NCBI GenBank assembly: GCA_963696025.1
Contig: CAVOII010000012.1
Span: 310,001-374,000 of the forward strand
Direction of reading: 5' to 3'
DNA from: JABCYV01 sp963696025
Lineage (GTDB): Bacteria; Acidobacteriota; Terriglobia; Terriglobales; Acidobacteriaceae
DNA: 64,000 bases
Positions within the stretch are counted from its first letter, which is position 1. Every line of letters begins with the position of its first letter. Positions 16,000 through 25,826 of the stretch are shown here, one piece after another. The notes under the pieces are model-generated. The model was not told the origin of the DNA and made no database searches. It saw only the letters and a list, made by a program, of their open reading frames with translations. Position numbers and translations under genes: made by a program.

Positions 16000-18564
16000 C
16001 TACACCGGCGGCCCCGGCGGCGCTCCCGATGGCTTCAGCTTGGGCGTATTCTGCTGCGGGTTCTGCAAAAAAAGTGTGATCTCATGATCGAGACGCTGCT
16101 GAACCGGATTTGCCATCGAACTCTTCCTCACAACAGTCTGCACTTCGCGCACTCCGGCCAGCGCCGCCGACTGAACCTCGGGCGTGGCATCGGGAGTTGC
16201 CGCGAGAATCATCAACCTCTCGGCGATTTCTGTTTGCACCACGCCAGCCAAGTCTGTCTCTGAAGGGGTTTTCGCAGCGTCCGAGAACCCCGCACTCACC
16301 ATCGCTGAGATCACCCCGCGTGGCGAAGGGGATTGCGGGTCCTCACGCGAAATGACCGTTAGCCTCTGCATGCGTTTGGGATCAAGCAAACCGCCGACCA
16401 CGATTTCGGCCACGGCGCGCGCCCCGTCCTGCGGGCTGAATAAATATCCTGCGGACGAAGTAAAGCGCTCCGGATCAGCGTCACGATTCTCGACCGGCGC
16501 CAGCGCCTTCCACAATTCCGGCGGGACGGTCAGCTTGGCAGGACTGAGCGCCTGAAGGATCAGCCGCAAAGCTTCTTTTTGGCTTCCCGCGGGCCAAATC
16601 GCCACGGGTTGTTGTCCATCCCCAGCCAATGCTAGCGGCACTTTTGCGCTCCCCACCACGTTGATCGCGGCGGCAAGCGCATAGCGATGAAAAAGATAGA
16701 CCACCGGTAAGCGCGAGGCGAGCATGGAATTGGGCTCACCCGGCCGCAGCATCTGCGATCCGTAGTGCGCCAGCAGAGCATCGCGGACGGGAAGAACCTC
16801 TTTTAGCCAGTTCACAGGATCAGGCCCGTCATCGTAGGCGTTCCAGCGCGGATCGTCGTAATTTCCCCACACAATGCCCTGCGCAATCGCTCCTTTGACG
16901 ATTGCCTCCAGCCGCGCGTGCTCCTGTTCTCGAGTGCCGTCGACTGCTTTTTGGCTATAGCCCCACTGGATGACGAATCGGTCGTAGCTACCCACTCCCT
17001 GCATATAAGCATCGGAGAGGTCGGCGCTGCCATCGGTACGAATGCGCACTCTCGGCGCAAAATAGTCCATTACTGACCCTCGGCCGAATGTGCTGGCGAC
17101 AAAATTGTGCTCAAGCCCAAGCACATGTCCCATCTCATGGCAGGTCAGTAAAGCGATACGGTTCAGCATCACCTGCTCTTCGTTAATTTGCGGATCGAGG
17201 TTGTCGAGGGCAGCAAACGTGTCCAGCGCCGGCTCCGCGGTTTCGCGTCCCGATGGAATCGTCGATTCCCAATAATTGTTCACTGTTCGCATGCGATGCG
17301 AGTCAAGTTGTACGACAGCATGAAGAATCTCGCCCGTTCGCGGGTCTTCATGGCTCTGGCCTACCGACCAGCCGCGACCGGACCGGTTTGTCCACTGAAT
17401 GGTGGGATAGCGGATATCAAGCGGATCGGCATCAGGGGGCAGATCCTCGATGCGGAGCGCATCTTTGAATCCTGCCTGCTCAAAGGCCGCATTCCACCAC
17501 AGCGCGCCACGGCGCGCGGCGGAGCGGATCGGCTCGGGAATAGCGCGATCCAGATAGAACACGAGCGGCGCAACCGGTTCACTCAGTGGCGCGTTCGGGT
17601 CTTTCTTCTGCAGTCGCCAGCGGCTGATGAGGTAACGCGTCAATGGACGATCGTAGGGTTGAGAGAAGTCCTGAAAGGGCAACGTGAAGAAACCCACGCG
17701 CGGATCTTGTTCTCGCGGCTCGTACCCGGGAGCAGGCAAAGCTACAAACGAGTGATGTTCCCGAATACTCAACGCGTGTGAATCCGGGGAATTAAGATTG
17801 CTTTCGGATTCAGTGGCGAAAGTCAACAGCACTTCGAATTCTGTATTCAGGGGGAAACTCCCCGTGTGGTCCAAATCGACGACGCTGCGCGTCTCATCCA
17901 TTTTCCAACTCGGCCCGTCCGCTTCGGCCCGCACCATCACACCTCCCACCGCCCGCGTCGGCCGCCGTAATTGCGAGATCAGGTCGAACGCGTCTCGAAC
18001 CAGCAACGGATTCCCTTTGGCCAGTGCCGTGCCATTCTGCTCGGCTTCAATTGGAAGCGCGGCCAGCACGGAAGTCGGAAAACTCGACTCCACCGAATGC
18101 TTCAACTCCGCGCTCCCGTTTTCCGCACGAAAACCGGTGTTCTCTTGGATCACAAGCACATTCGCCCCCACGCGGCGGAAACGACATAACGCTTGATTGC
18201 CAAATGAACTGCGATCGGCAAAGACTCGCGTAAACCCGGTCCCGGTCGCCAGGCCGGTGAAGTAAATGAACTCTCGTGTCAAAGCAGCCGGTGAAAGTTC
18301 AAAGAGAATGTCGCCTTTCTTCTCGTCCCAGTAGTACGGCAGAAAACCGTCCCGCTTTTGCAGTCCGGCTGTCCGGGCGATAATCGTGACTTTTTCGGAC
18401 GGTGTCGGCGGTGGCGTCTGGGCAACGAGCGGGGTTTTGTAGGAGGCAAAGGCGAAAGCTAACAGGAGGGTCACTCGCAGCATAGGCCTTGTCTTATACA
18501 TCACGTGGAGGGCCTGCTCAAACTTCAAGCCGCGGATGGACACCCGGAAAACTAGCCGAAACAA
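16000..18564 (-). CDS. Secreted zinc-dependent metalloprotease (DUF5117/DUF4953 type)
   Basis: This large protein carries the extended zinc motif HEMGHVLGLEHN a little past its middle, with the glutamate base and third His in place. A signal peptide is present if translation starts at ATG 18483 (MLRVTLLLAFAFASYKTPLVAQ); the open frame reaches 18564. N-terminal segments such as KRDGFLPYYWDEKKGDILFEL and FVALPAPGYEPREQDPRVGF are typical of a large family of secreted bacterial metalloproteases whose substrates are unknown. It converges with the redoxin gene, leaving 13 nt between stops. Confidence 0.9.
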   Translation of the reverse strand: MFRLVFRVSIRGLKFEQALHVMYKTRPMLRVTLLLAFAFASYKTPLVAQTPPPTPSEKVTIIARTAGLQKRDGFLPYYWDEKKGDILFELSPAALTREFIYFTGLATGTGFTRVFADRSSFGNQALCRFRRVGANVLVIQENTGFRAENGSAELKHSVESSFPTSVLAALPIEAEQNGTALAKGNPLLVRDAFDLISQLRRPTRAVGGVMVRAEADGPSWKMDETRSVVDLDHTGSFPLNTEFEVLLTFATESESNLNSPDSHALSIREHHSFVALPAPGYEPREQDPRVGFFTLPFQDFSQPYDRPLTRYLISRWRLQKKDPNAPLSEPVAPLVFYLDRAIPEPIRSAARRGALWWNAAFEQAGFKDALRIEDLPPDADPLDIRYPTIQWTNRSGRGWSVGQSHEDPRTGEILHAVVQLDSHRMRTVNNYWESTIPSGRETAEPALDTFAALDNLDPQINEEQVMLNRIALLTCHEMGHVLGLEHNFVASTFGRGSVMDYFAPRVRIRTDGSADLSDAYMQGVGSYDRFVIQWGYSQKAVDGTREQEHARLEAIVKGAIAQGIVWGNYDDPRWNAYDDGPDPVNWLKEVLPVRDALLAHYGSQMLRPGEPNSMLASRLPVVYLFHRYALAAAINVVGSAKVPLALAGDGQQPVAIWPAGSQKEALRLILQALSPAKLTVPPELWKALAPVENRDADPERFTSSAGYLFSPQDGARAVAEIVVGGLLDPKRMQRLTVISREDPQSPSPRGVISAMVSAGFSDAAKTPSETDLAGVVQTEIAERLMILAATPDATPEVQSAALAGVREVQTVVRKSSMANPVQQRLDHEITLFLQNPQQNTPKLKPSGAPPGPPV

Positions 18565-18664
18565 GAAGAGGAAAGAATTCGAACATTAAACCGCATCGAC
18601 AAGCATGGGGCGCCATACCTCTGGGCGCCCGCATGACGGACAATTGCTGCCTTGCGCCTGCGTT

Positions 18665-19279
18665 CTAGAACGCTGCGTCCTCTTGACCGCACACGCAGAT
18701 TCCATGACCCATGCCAAGAGCGATCTCAAAGAAACAGAATTCCTGCAGCTCACTGATCTCACTGGCGGCGAGGTTCGAATTGTGCAACTCAGTTTCGGTG
18801 ATCGACCACGATGGGCGCACCTGCCCGTCCGGGAGCACCAATCCCGCCTGGATATGAGTAGACCAGCCGCGAATTCCGGCGGTGGGAGTGCCGACCCTGG
18901 GATCACAGGTTCCAGAGGGAGCGTTTGTCGAAATCAGCTTAATCACGCCCTTATGGTTCACCACGGAGGTCAGAGAATTTCCCACCAGGTACTTGTTGAG
19001 GGATTCCGCGATGACGCCATCGGCAGTTACTGGGCAACTGCAGCACTCCTGCATCTCCTCGCTGTCATCGAACACATAGAACGCCGCGCAGAGCGTGCCA
19101 CCCGTGTTGCCGTCGTTGATCACCCTCAGAGTAGCGTCCGGGGCGCCACTCGTATTCGCATTCGAGTAGTAGTTGACCGCGTATGTGGTATTGTCTTGCG
19201 CCACCGCGCTTCCTGAGATCCCCCCAAGCACGAAGGCAATGACCAGGGTGGGGCCAATTGCACACACTAACTTCTTCAT
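18665..19279 (-). CDS. Secreted hypothetical protein
   Basis: This 204-residue protein begins with a clear signal peptide (MKKLVCAIGPTLVIAFVLGG, then a likely cut after SAVAQ). The mature part has a Cys cluster (MQECCSCPVTADGVIAE) and starts with beta-rich sequence (TTYAVNYYSNANTSGAPDAT). I do not recognise a named family. The start is preceded by a GGAGGG-like site (GGAGGGTCTTCC ATG), which supports it. It stands alone between the metalloprotease and the tRNA gene. Confidence 0.65.
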   Translation of the reverse strand: MKKLVCAIGPTLVIAFVLGGISGSAVAQDNTTYAVNYYSNANTSGAPDATLRVINDGNTGGTLCAAFYVFDDSEEMQECCSCPVTADGVIAESLNKYLVGNSLTSVVNHKGVIKLISTNAPSGTCDPRVGTPTAGIRGWSTHIQAGLVLPDGQVRPSWSITETELHNSNLAASEISELQEFCFFEIALGMGHGICVCGQEDAAF

Positions 19280-19529
19280 GGAAGACCCTCCGAGGCGCTT
19301 CTAGCTGGGGGAGGGAGGATCAGCTGATGGACGCCCAGCGAACACTCTAATTCCTTCTCCAATCTTTACAACTACCCACCTGGTCTAATCCCTCACCAAA
19401 GTCGGACAGATGAGCACGACCGGGAGGTCTTCTGGGCGCACCAGGGGTTGACACGAACAAAGAGCGAAGCGGCCATCGGCGCGTCGGAGGGAAAACGCAA
19501 CCTGCTAAACTGTCGAAAGCGGTGCGTCC

Positions 19530-19619
19530 GGAGGGATGCGTGAGCGGTTGAAACGGGCGGTCTTGAAAACCGCTGTACGGGAAACTGTACCGGGGGTTCG
19601 AATCCCTCTCCCTCCGCCA
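19530..19619 (+). tRNA. tRNA-Ser(UGA)
   Basis: A 90-nt class II tRNA. The acceptor stem GGAGGGA pairs with TCCCTCC; discriminator G and encoded CCA follow. The anticodon arm GGCGGT-CTTGAAA-ACCGCT gives anticodon TGA, reading UCA serine codons. The long variable arm (GTAC...GTAC) and the T-arm GGTTCGAAT confirm serine. It is not tRNA-Sec, whose anticodon would be TCA. It forms the left edge of the IS-rich accessory region. Confidence 0.95.
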
Positions 19620-19816
19620 CTCAGCCAGTTGGCAGAAAACAACTTATTGGTTCTATTGCACGCTTCTCCACGGTTGCGAAACTACAGTGGGCTGGATCTC
19701 GAGAAAAAATCTCGCCCTCCGGTCGAGGCGAAGTTTTTTCTTGACATCCCTCCCCAGAAACAAACTCAAGATTGCACCGCTACCGTGATCTGGAGGCCGA
19801 GTTTGACCGCCTTCTT

Positions 19817-20832
19817 TTAAAGTAAGTGGATTTGTTGTTGGCGGTATCGGTTCTCGTAGTACTCAGTCCCTTTGTCGACGTATCGTTGACCGTACTTCAG
19901 CATACGATAGACGAGTCGTGCGAGGCGGTGAGCCATGGCAGTGATGGCCTTGGGGGCACCCAGCTTGGTGCGTAAACGACGGTATTGGGCTCCCAGGTAG
20001 CTGCGGCTGCGGATCAGATTCCTGGCAGCCAGCCGTAGCGCTGTGGCAGCGCGGTTGACCACGTGCCGTGTGCCTTTGCCCAACAACTTGTCACCACTGA
20101 TGCGGTGGAACACCGAAGCCCACTTCTCCTCATGGTTGGGTCTATGTCCGGACAACCGACTCATGTCCATCCCCACTTCACTCAGGAGGGTTTGGGCTAC
20201 CATCACGTCGATGCCGTCGATGCGCGTCAGGTCTACTCCCGTGATACGCTTCACTTCGCTGCCGAGATCGAACCGTGGAGGATTTTTCGTTAGCTTTGCC
20301 TTCTTCTCCCTAGGTTCTGCTTCTGGCGAGTGGAGCAACACGGTATCGGCAAATCTGGCCAGGTGCTTTTGCATTTGCTGGTCGCATTCAGCGATCCGCC
20401 GCTGGTAGGTGTCATACATCTCAACTTCCTGCCGCAACACAAACACCAATTCCGGCAGGCCTCCAGGCTTTTGGCAATCTCCTCCCGGCTGGCCTCAATC
20501 CGCGGATGACTGAGCTCTGCCAATTTCCGCGGATTACGCTCACCAGCAATAATCGCTCGCACAATCGCTTGTCCGGTCAACCCGCTCAGATCGCTGATCA
20601 CGTTTGACAATTGCAGATTCATCTGCGTCAGCGCTTTCTGCATTCGTTGGATGCAAGTCGCTGCCCCAGATACCTGCTCTGCCCGTTGCCGCCAGTGGGT
20701 GCGAAGAACGCGAATCTTGGCTGGGGGTTGGAAGGAGTTATGCAGCAACCCGTAGGTGTGCAACTTCAGCAGCCACTGACTCTCCTTTTGACCCCGCGCT
20801 TTTGGGTTATTCTGACCCGATTCTTCGCCCAA
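19817..20832 (-). pseudogene. Decayed IS110-family transposase
   Basis: Two frames cover one IS110-type transposase. The higher-coordinate piece has SGAATCIQRMQKALTQMNLQ and SGLTGQAIVRAIIAGERNPR and ends near LEACRNW; the lower piece resumes with LVFVLRQEVEMYDTYQRRI and contains the helix-hairpin-helix-like GVDLTRIDGIDVMVAQTLLSE and C-terminal RSYLGAQYRRLRTKLGAPK. A frame change near 20450 separates them. The N-terminal DEDD catalytic (RuvC-like) domain is missing, with similarity starting around QWLLKLHTYGLL. It is therefore inactive. Confidence 0.85.
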
Positions 20833-20859
20833 GTTTTACGTAACTTGTTTTCCGGCTTC

Positions 20860-21837
20860 TCAAACGCCGCCACTAGCTGTCCTCACCTGTTGATAAAGTA
20901 GCTTGGCACCCTGCGCGGCAGTGAGATCATCCCGCACGCGACGGAACCTGCTGCGCTCCATCTTCTCCTGCACGCCGACGGTTTTGAAGAAAAGCGCTCT
21001 GCCCTTCAGATCTACATTCAGCACGGCCAATTCCCAATGACCAGGTTGAACCTCTTCCTGCTTTACGTAAAACTGCCCACCCGCATCCAAATGCCCCAAT
21101 AATCCGCCGCCGAACTTCACTGACCGCGTGAGATGTCCAGAAATTTCAGTCAGCCGCTTTTGTTTTGCATTGACCCACAGCACGCCTTCCATGGCATGGA
21201 AGGCAGCGGCTTCGTGCGACGGAGGCCGGAAATGTGGATTTGGCTTGAACTTCATTTCCTGAAAATCTCCGCGTCGTTCGCCGTAGTCAAAAACGAACGC
21301 ATCCGGCAGCATCTTCAGCAGGCGGTGGCTTCGCGCTACATCCTCCCCTTTTTCTCGTTGCGATTTTTGAAGCTCGGCGGGATTGCTTACTAGGCGCTGG
21401 AGACCTCGCTCTCGCTCGCGCTGCTCGGCCTCCGCGAGGGATTTTCCGTTCACAGAAATTAGCCAATCCAGGTCTCCATCCTTGGTCTCGACTACTTCCC
21501 TTACTTCGGCTTTTCCTGATTTTTGTGTCTCTAGCCGCAGCATCCAATGACTGTGATCGTTTTGTTCGGCTTGCAACTCATTGTCGATGATCTGCCTTAC
21601 AAACTCATTCGCCGGCAATGGCTCATTTACAGTCTGCGAGCTCCTCAGGGAGGCAAACAGTAAACCCGCTAATGCGAGAGCCGTAGTGACTCTATCCACA
21701 ATTATTTGACGAGTAACCGATGGGACAGGTTGTCCCCAAGACTGAGCGAGCGGCCAGCTTTTCCCTAAATAAACCCCACTCTGGTTCATCGCCCCCGAAA
21801 TTGGTCGATGAGTGTTATGGCGATTTTGCGCCAACAA
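20860..21837 (-). CDS. Hypothetical secreted protein
   Basis: The open frame codes for up to 325 residues; the true start is probably internal, near the hydrophobic stretch DRVTTALALAGLLFASLRSS, which looks like a signal peptide or anchor. The following part is charged and beta-rich (HWMLRLETQKSGKAEVREVV, GVLWVNAKQKRLTEISGHLT), as in envelope proteins related to LolA-like folds, but that resemblance is weak. I assign no function. It abuts the decayed IS110 copy by 28 nt. Confidence 0.6.
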   Translation of the reverse strand: MLAQNRHNTHRPISGAMNQSGVYLGKSWPLAQSWGQPVPSVTRQIIVDRVTTALALAGLLFASLRSSQTVNEPLPANEFVRQIIDNELQAEQNDHSHWMLRLETQKSGKAEVREVVETKDGDLDWLISVNGKSLAEAEQRERERGLQRLVSNPAELQKSQREKGEDVARSHRLLKMLPDAFVFDYGERRGDFQEMKFKPNPHFRPPSHEAAAFHAMEGVLWVNAKQKRLTEISGHLTRSVKFGGGLLGHLDAGGQFYVKQEEVQPGHWELAVLNVDLKGRALFFKTVGVQEKMERSRFRRVRDDLTAAQGAKLLYQQVRTASGGV

Positions 21838-22016
21838 TCCTGGCGATTTTTGCCTACAAGGCCAAAGACCCTACGTTCAGGCACTTACAGCATCCCGTTT
21901 TGGCTTGGAAATTTCTTGCTCATTCGCCTCGGCTTTAGTGCAAGAATAACTTCGGCTATGCGTTCCAAGTGAGAGAGTTCTCGGCCTTAAGGATTTCTCG
22001 GATGAAGGAGGCCACC

Positions 22017-23072
22017 ATGCGGTTTGCGATAGTGCTCTCCTGCCTCGTCTTGGCCATTTCCATTTTCTCTCAGGCTCAAAGCAAAGCCATTCATCAAACC
22101 AAAAGCGAGGTCATGAGCGTAACGTTAAGTCACGATGACTGGGGAGTTGAGGATGCTGCCTGCGACTCAAAGGGAAACACGTTTGCAACCCTATGGAAGT
22201 CAGAAGTGGGGGACGACCCACCAAACCGTCCACTGCTAATGTTTGACCACGCGGGCGTACTGAAAGCGCGATTTCCCTCGAGCAGTAAAGATGATCCCGG
22301 GCTGTCCGTAGTGGAACCAACGGTTTTGTTGTCCGATGGAGGTGTCGCCAGGCTGGCCCTGCGTAGGTGGTCTTGGGACCCGCCTTCGCTGTCAGTCTTC
22401 TCGGCCGACGGTAAACTGAAGTCAAAAGTACAACTCGATCCGCCGGCGATCATTCCATACCAGCTCGCGGTGTTTCCCTCCGGAGAATCTTTGGTTTCGG
22501 GTATTGAGCGTAGTCATAGCCGCCGGGTCCTAGGGTCATACAAGAGCTTCACCGCCATTTACGACAAGAACGGTCACCTGCAGAAACGATTGTCTCTCCC
22601 CGAGGACGCTGAAATCGACTCTGATGCAGAGCGGGGCGACTCCAGGTACGCTCACGGCCCCATGTTCGGGAACATGGCGGTCGCGGCTGGGCGCGGTCGA
22701 CTTGGAGACGATGGAAACGTCTACCTGATGCGTCGCACATCTCCCGCGACGGTGTATGTGATTTCTTCCTCGGGTGAGCTGTTGCGTACACTAAGCATCG
22801 AACCTGCAGACCATGGCCAGCTGCCCTTTGAAATGCGAGTCGCAGAAGGTCGCGTCGTCGTGGAGTTCAGTCTGTCTTGCTCCGCTGACGATTGCGAGGG
22901 CGCGAATTTCACGGTCGCAGATGCGAACACAGGTCAGAAACTCTTTGACTACGCAGATGACAAGAGTTTGGGCGGGGTTTTTGCTTGCTACAGCGCCAAG
23001 CCCGAGCGCTTCACTTTTCTCACAGTAAGTGATGACAACCAACTGCAGATAATTGAGGCCTCAGCCAGGTAA
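22017..23072 (+). CDS. Secreted hypothetical protein, probable beta-propeller
   Basis: This 351-residue protein starts at ATG 22017, 5 nt after a perfect AAGGAGG site (22005-22011). The first residues MRFAIVLSCLVLAISIFSQA form a signal peptide. The mature part has repeated propeller-like strands with turn motifs: ACDSKGNTFATLWKS, FDHAGVLKARFPSS, SVFSADGKLKSKVQ, IYDKNGHLQKRLSL and VISSSGELLRTLSI. This suggests a six- or seven-bladed propeller of the NHL/WD type. No catalytic motif is seen. Confidence 0.7.
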   Translation: MRFAIVLSCLVLAISIFSQAQSKAIHQTKSEVMSVTLSHDDWGVEDAACDSKGNTFATLWKSEVGDDPPNRPLLMFDHAGVLKARFPSSSKDDPGLSVVEPTVLLSDGGVARLALRRWSWDPPSLSVFSADGKLKSKVQLDPPAIIPYQLAVFPSGESLVSGIERSHSRRVLGSYKSFTAIYDKNGHLQKRLSLPEDAEIDSDAERGDSRYAHGPMFGNMAVAAGRGRLGDDGNVYLMRRTSPATVYVISSSGELLRTLSIEPADHGQLPFEMRVAEGRVVVEFSLSCSADDCEGANFTVADANTGQKLFDYADDKSLGGVFACYSAKPERFTFLTVSDDNQLQIIEASAR

Positions 23073-23331
23073 GAAAGCGATTGCTGTTGTAACCAGGCGA
23101 CAGCGCGTATTGACTGACGGTCAACTTGTGCTATGGCGATGTTGCAACAGTTAGGAAGACCCCAGCTCGATTCGGACTTAACGCTGATGAAGAGAGCATC
23201 TATTTTCGTTCCTTATGGTGAGCCGAAGTCATCATAGAACACGGCCATCCCTCCGTAGAACCTACGAAGGGACGCACGACATTCACACGCTGATCATCGG
23301 ACAGAGTGTGACCGGGATTGACGCGTTCTAG

Positions 23332-24618
23332 CAGGCTGCTGAAAAACTACTCCTAATCCACAGCCGACTATGGTACGAGAAGGCATGCGAGGAGACGATC
23401 AGCAGCAGAATCATATGTTCAGTTACTTGTCGCCCGAGATGCGCGTTCGCCAAGATCATCCGCTGCGCGCTATCCGAGCGATGGTGGACGAAGTCCTCAC
23501 TCAACTCTCGCGGCGGTTCGACACAATGTACGCCCGCGTGGGCCGTCCGTCGATTGCGCCCGAGAAATTGTTGCGAGCGCAGTTGCTGCAAATGTTGTAC
23601 TCGATCCGCAGCGAGCGCTTGCTGATGGAAGAGATGGACTACAACCTGTTGTTCCGTTGGTTTGTGGGGCTGAACGCGGATGATGACGTATGGGACGCGA
23701 CGGTGTTCACCAAGAATAGCGACCGCTTGCTGGAGGCCGACATCGCGAAAGAGTTTCTGGCGCGGGTGGTGGAGCAAGCGCGGGCGAAAGGTCTGACGTC
23801 GGATGAGCATTTCACAGTCGACGGCACGCTGCTGGAAGCGTGGGCGAGCGCCAAGAGTTTTCAGCCCAAGGATGGGAAACCGTCGCCGCCGGACGATCCG
23901 GGCAATCCCACGGTGAACTTTCGTGGCGAGCGGCGATCGAACGAGACGCACGAGTCGAAAACTGATCCCGAGGCACAGCAGGCGCGCAAGAGTGAGGGGA
24001 AAGAGTCCAAGTTGAGTTACAGCGGGAACCTGTTGGTGGAGAACCGCAACGGACTGATCGTGGACGCGGAAGTCTTCCAGGCCAACGGAACGGCGGGACG
24101 CGACGCGGCCCTGGTGATGCTGGAGCAGATTCCGGGAACGAAGCCTGTGACGGTGGGCGGCGACAAAGGGTTTGACACGCGCGGGTTTGTGGCCGAGTGC
24201 CGGAATCTGCGGGTGACGCCCCACGTCGCGCAGAACCACGCCCGACCGGGCGGAAGCGCGATTGATGGCCGCACCGCGCGCCACCCTGGATATGCGCTCA
24301 GCCAAAGAAAGAGGAAGCGGATCGAAGAATGCTTTGGCTGGTTGAAGACGATTGCGCTGATGCGGAAAGTGCGCCATCGTGGGGTCTGCAAAGTGGACTG
24401 GATCTTTACCTTCGCTTGCGCGGCCTACAATCTGGTGCGCATGCGAAACTTGGTGGTGGCCGCAGTTCCGGCGTTGTAAGTCAGAGTCGACGTGTGTCTC
24501 GCGCAGCATCGAGTTAGAAGCAGCAGTCGAAAAAACACCGGAAATCGAACCCATCGACATCATCAACGATGAGCAATAGAAAGAAAAACCCGCTGCACCT
24601 CAATTTTTCAGCAGCCTG
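23332..24618 (+). mobile_element. Complete IS5-type insertion sequence with inverted ends
   Basis: A 1.29-kb element bounded by perfect 15-bp terminal inverted repeats: CAGGCTGCTGAAAAA at 23332-23346 and its complement at 24604-24618. Both ends are flanked by CTAG (23328-23331 and 24619-24622), consistent with a 4-bp target duplication, although CTAG is itself palindromic. One intact transposase gene fills the element. The perfect ends and intact gene point to a recent insertion. Confidence 0.85.
23370..24479 (+). CDS. IS5-type DDE transposase
   Basis: This 369-residue transposase starts with an N-terminal domain typical of the family (MFSYLSPEMRVRQDHPLRAI, YARVGRPSIAPEKLLRAQLL). The DDE core is visible: first Asp in EHFTVDGTLLEAW, second Asp in VTVGGDKGFDTRGF, and the Glu in RKRIEECFGWLKTIALMRK, followed by the tail RHRGVCKVDWIFTFACAAYN. 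No frameshift is seen, so it should be active. Confidence 0.92.
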   Translation: MVREGMRGDDQQQNHMFSYLSPEMRVRQDHPLRAIRAMVDEVLTQLSRRFDTMYARVGRPSIAPEKLLRAQLLQMLYSIRSERLLMEEMDYNLLFRWFVGLNADDDVWDATVFTKNSDRLLEADIAKEFLARVVEQARAKGLTSDEHFTVDGTLLEAWASAKSFQPKDGKPSPPDDPGNPTVNFRGERRSNETHESKTDPEAQQARKSEGKESKLSYSGNLLVENRNGLIVDAEVFQANGTAGRDAALVMLEQIPGTKPVTVGGDKGFDTRGFVAECRNLRVTPHVAQNHARPGGSAIDGRTARHPGYALSQRKRKRIEECFGWLKTIALMRKVRHRGVCKVDWIFTFACAAYNLVRMRNLVVAAVPAL

Positions 24619-24633
24619 CTAGGGGTTACGATC

Positions 24634-25425
24634 TTGAACCTCGACAAATGGACCTCCGGATCTGCATACGATCAGTGGATGGGTCGCTGGAGCCGGTTGC
24701 TGGCTGATGAATTCCTGAAGTGGCTGTGCGTTTCATCTGGTGCCCGATGGCTGGATGTCTGCTGCGGGAGCGGTGTCGTAACTGAGGCCATTGCAGAATT
24801 CTGCTCGCCGGCAAGCATCGTGGGCATTGACGCTTCTCCAGCGCAGATTGCGTTTGCCCGCATGCATCGCACGCATTCTGGAATCACCTTCGAGCTTTCC
24901 GACGCTACGGCAGTTCCTTTTCCAGACGCCAGCTTCGATGCCGCAGTGTGCGGCCTTGGTCTGAATTACATCTCCGAACCGGCTCGCGCGCTTCAGGAAA
25001 TGCAGCGTGTCACACGCAGCGGCGGTATCATCGCCGCTTACGTCTGGGATTATGCGCAGGGCGCGCGCTTTCTCCGCGAATTCTGGAACGCCGCCATCGC
25101 TGTTGATCCTGAGGCCCGGGATTTCGATCAAGGGCGGCGCTTTTCGATGTGTTCGCCCGACGGGCTACGAACGCTCTTCCATGCCATCGAGGTCAAGGAT
25201 GTCAAACTGAGCGCCCTCCAGATCGTGACTCGCTTCGCAAGTTTTGATGACTATTGGGAGCCACTTTTGAGCGGCCAAGGTTCCGCTCCGAACTATCTCG
25301 CCAGTCGTGATGGGCAGATTCGCGCCGCGGTCCGGGACCGGTTGCAAGCCTCTTTGCCAACCGATGCACAGGGATCGATTGAAGTGCCTGCCCGGGCCTG
25401 GGCAATCCGCGCGAGGCGCGCCTGA
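24634..25425 (+). CDS. Class I SAM-dependent methyltransferase
   Basis: This 263-residue protein has motif I LDVCCGSGVVTEAI, the acidic end of strand 2 VGIDASPAQIAFA, and post-motif VPFPDASFDAAVCGLGLNYI, all typical of UbiE-like small-molecule methyltransferases. Family members usually start WASGDAYE-like; here NLDKWTSGSAYDQWMGRWSR follows a TTG start at 24634, so the N terminus is nearly complete. The IS5-type element ends only about 12 nt upstream, so the native promoter has been displaced. Confidence 0.85.
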   Translation: MNLDKWTSGSAYDQWMGRWSRLLADEFLKWLCVSSGARWLDVCCGSGVVTEAIAEFCSPASIVGIDASPAQIAFARMHRTHSGITFELSDATAVPFPDASFDAAVCGLGLNYISEPARALQEMQRVTRSGGIIAAYVWDYAQGARFLREFWNAAIAVDPEARDFDQGRRFSMCSPDGLRTLFHAIEVKDVKLSALQIVTRFASFDDYWEPLLSGQGSAPNYLASRDGQIRAAVRDRLQASLPTDAQGSIEVPARAWAIRARRA

Positions 25426-25826
25426 GTCGGCGTTTCGACGACAACTGGAAGCCGAGCCAGTCTTAACCTGTCTCTTGTGTGATCGTTACAACTGTCTCGC
25501 ACTTCGCCCTAATTCCAAACCGTGTAGTGTTTTCAAAGCCGAGGTTTTGTTACAGGCTCTAAGGCATTTATGAGATGGCTTGTAGCTGAACCTATTCTCG
25601 AACCGTAGTTGACGAAGCCAGGCGTTAGCACAAGTTTGCACCTTCTGTTCGCCTAAACGGACTACTTTCGGCTCTCCAGATACATTTCGACGGTCCGTTC
25701 GGATCAACCAGTCTGGGCCGCACGTTGCCCGAAATTGGCGTGGACATTGTGCAGTCGCCGATCTCAATCCGGGCGCGGGCTTTGAGCGCTCTGGCGGACG
25801 GGATGCTGTAGACCGTCTGCCCTTCC
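25426..25826. other. Gene-free stretch
   Basis: About 400 bases between the methyltransferase and the decayed CPBP gene. A minus-strand frame is open over part of it, but its composition (Arg-, Ser- and Pro-rich, no motif) looks like chance. A short plus-strand segment near 25735-25811 reads EIGVDIVQSPISIRARALSA and then stops; it may be a gene remnant, but I cannot name it. Confidence 0.4.

Noticed and set aside
19530..19619. tRNA-Sec (selC), considered because of the nearby selenoprotein candidates
   Set aside because: The anticodon is TGA, not TCA, the acceptor stem is 7 bp and the total length is normal for tRNA-Ser.
23328..24566. A 412-codon open frame antisense to the IS5-type transposase
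   Set aside because: Arg/His-rich shadow of the transposase gene with no motif of its own.
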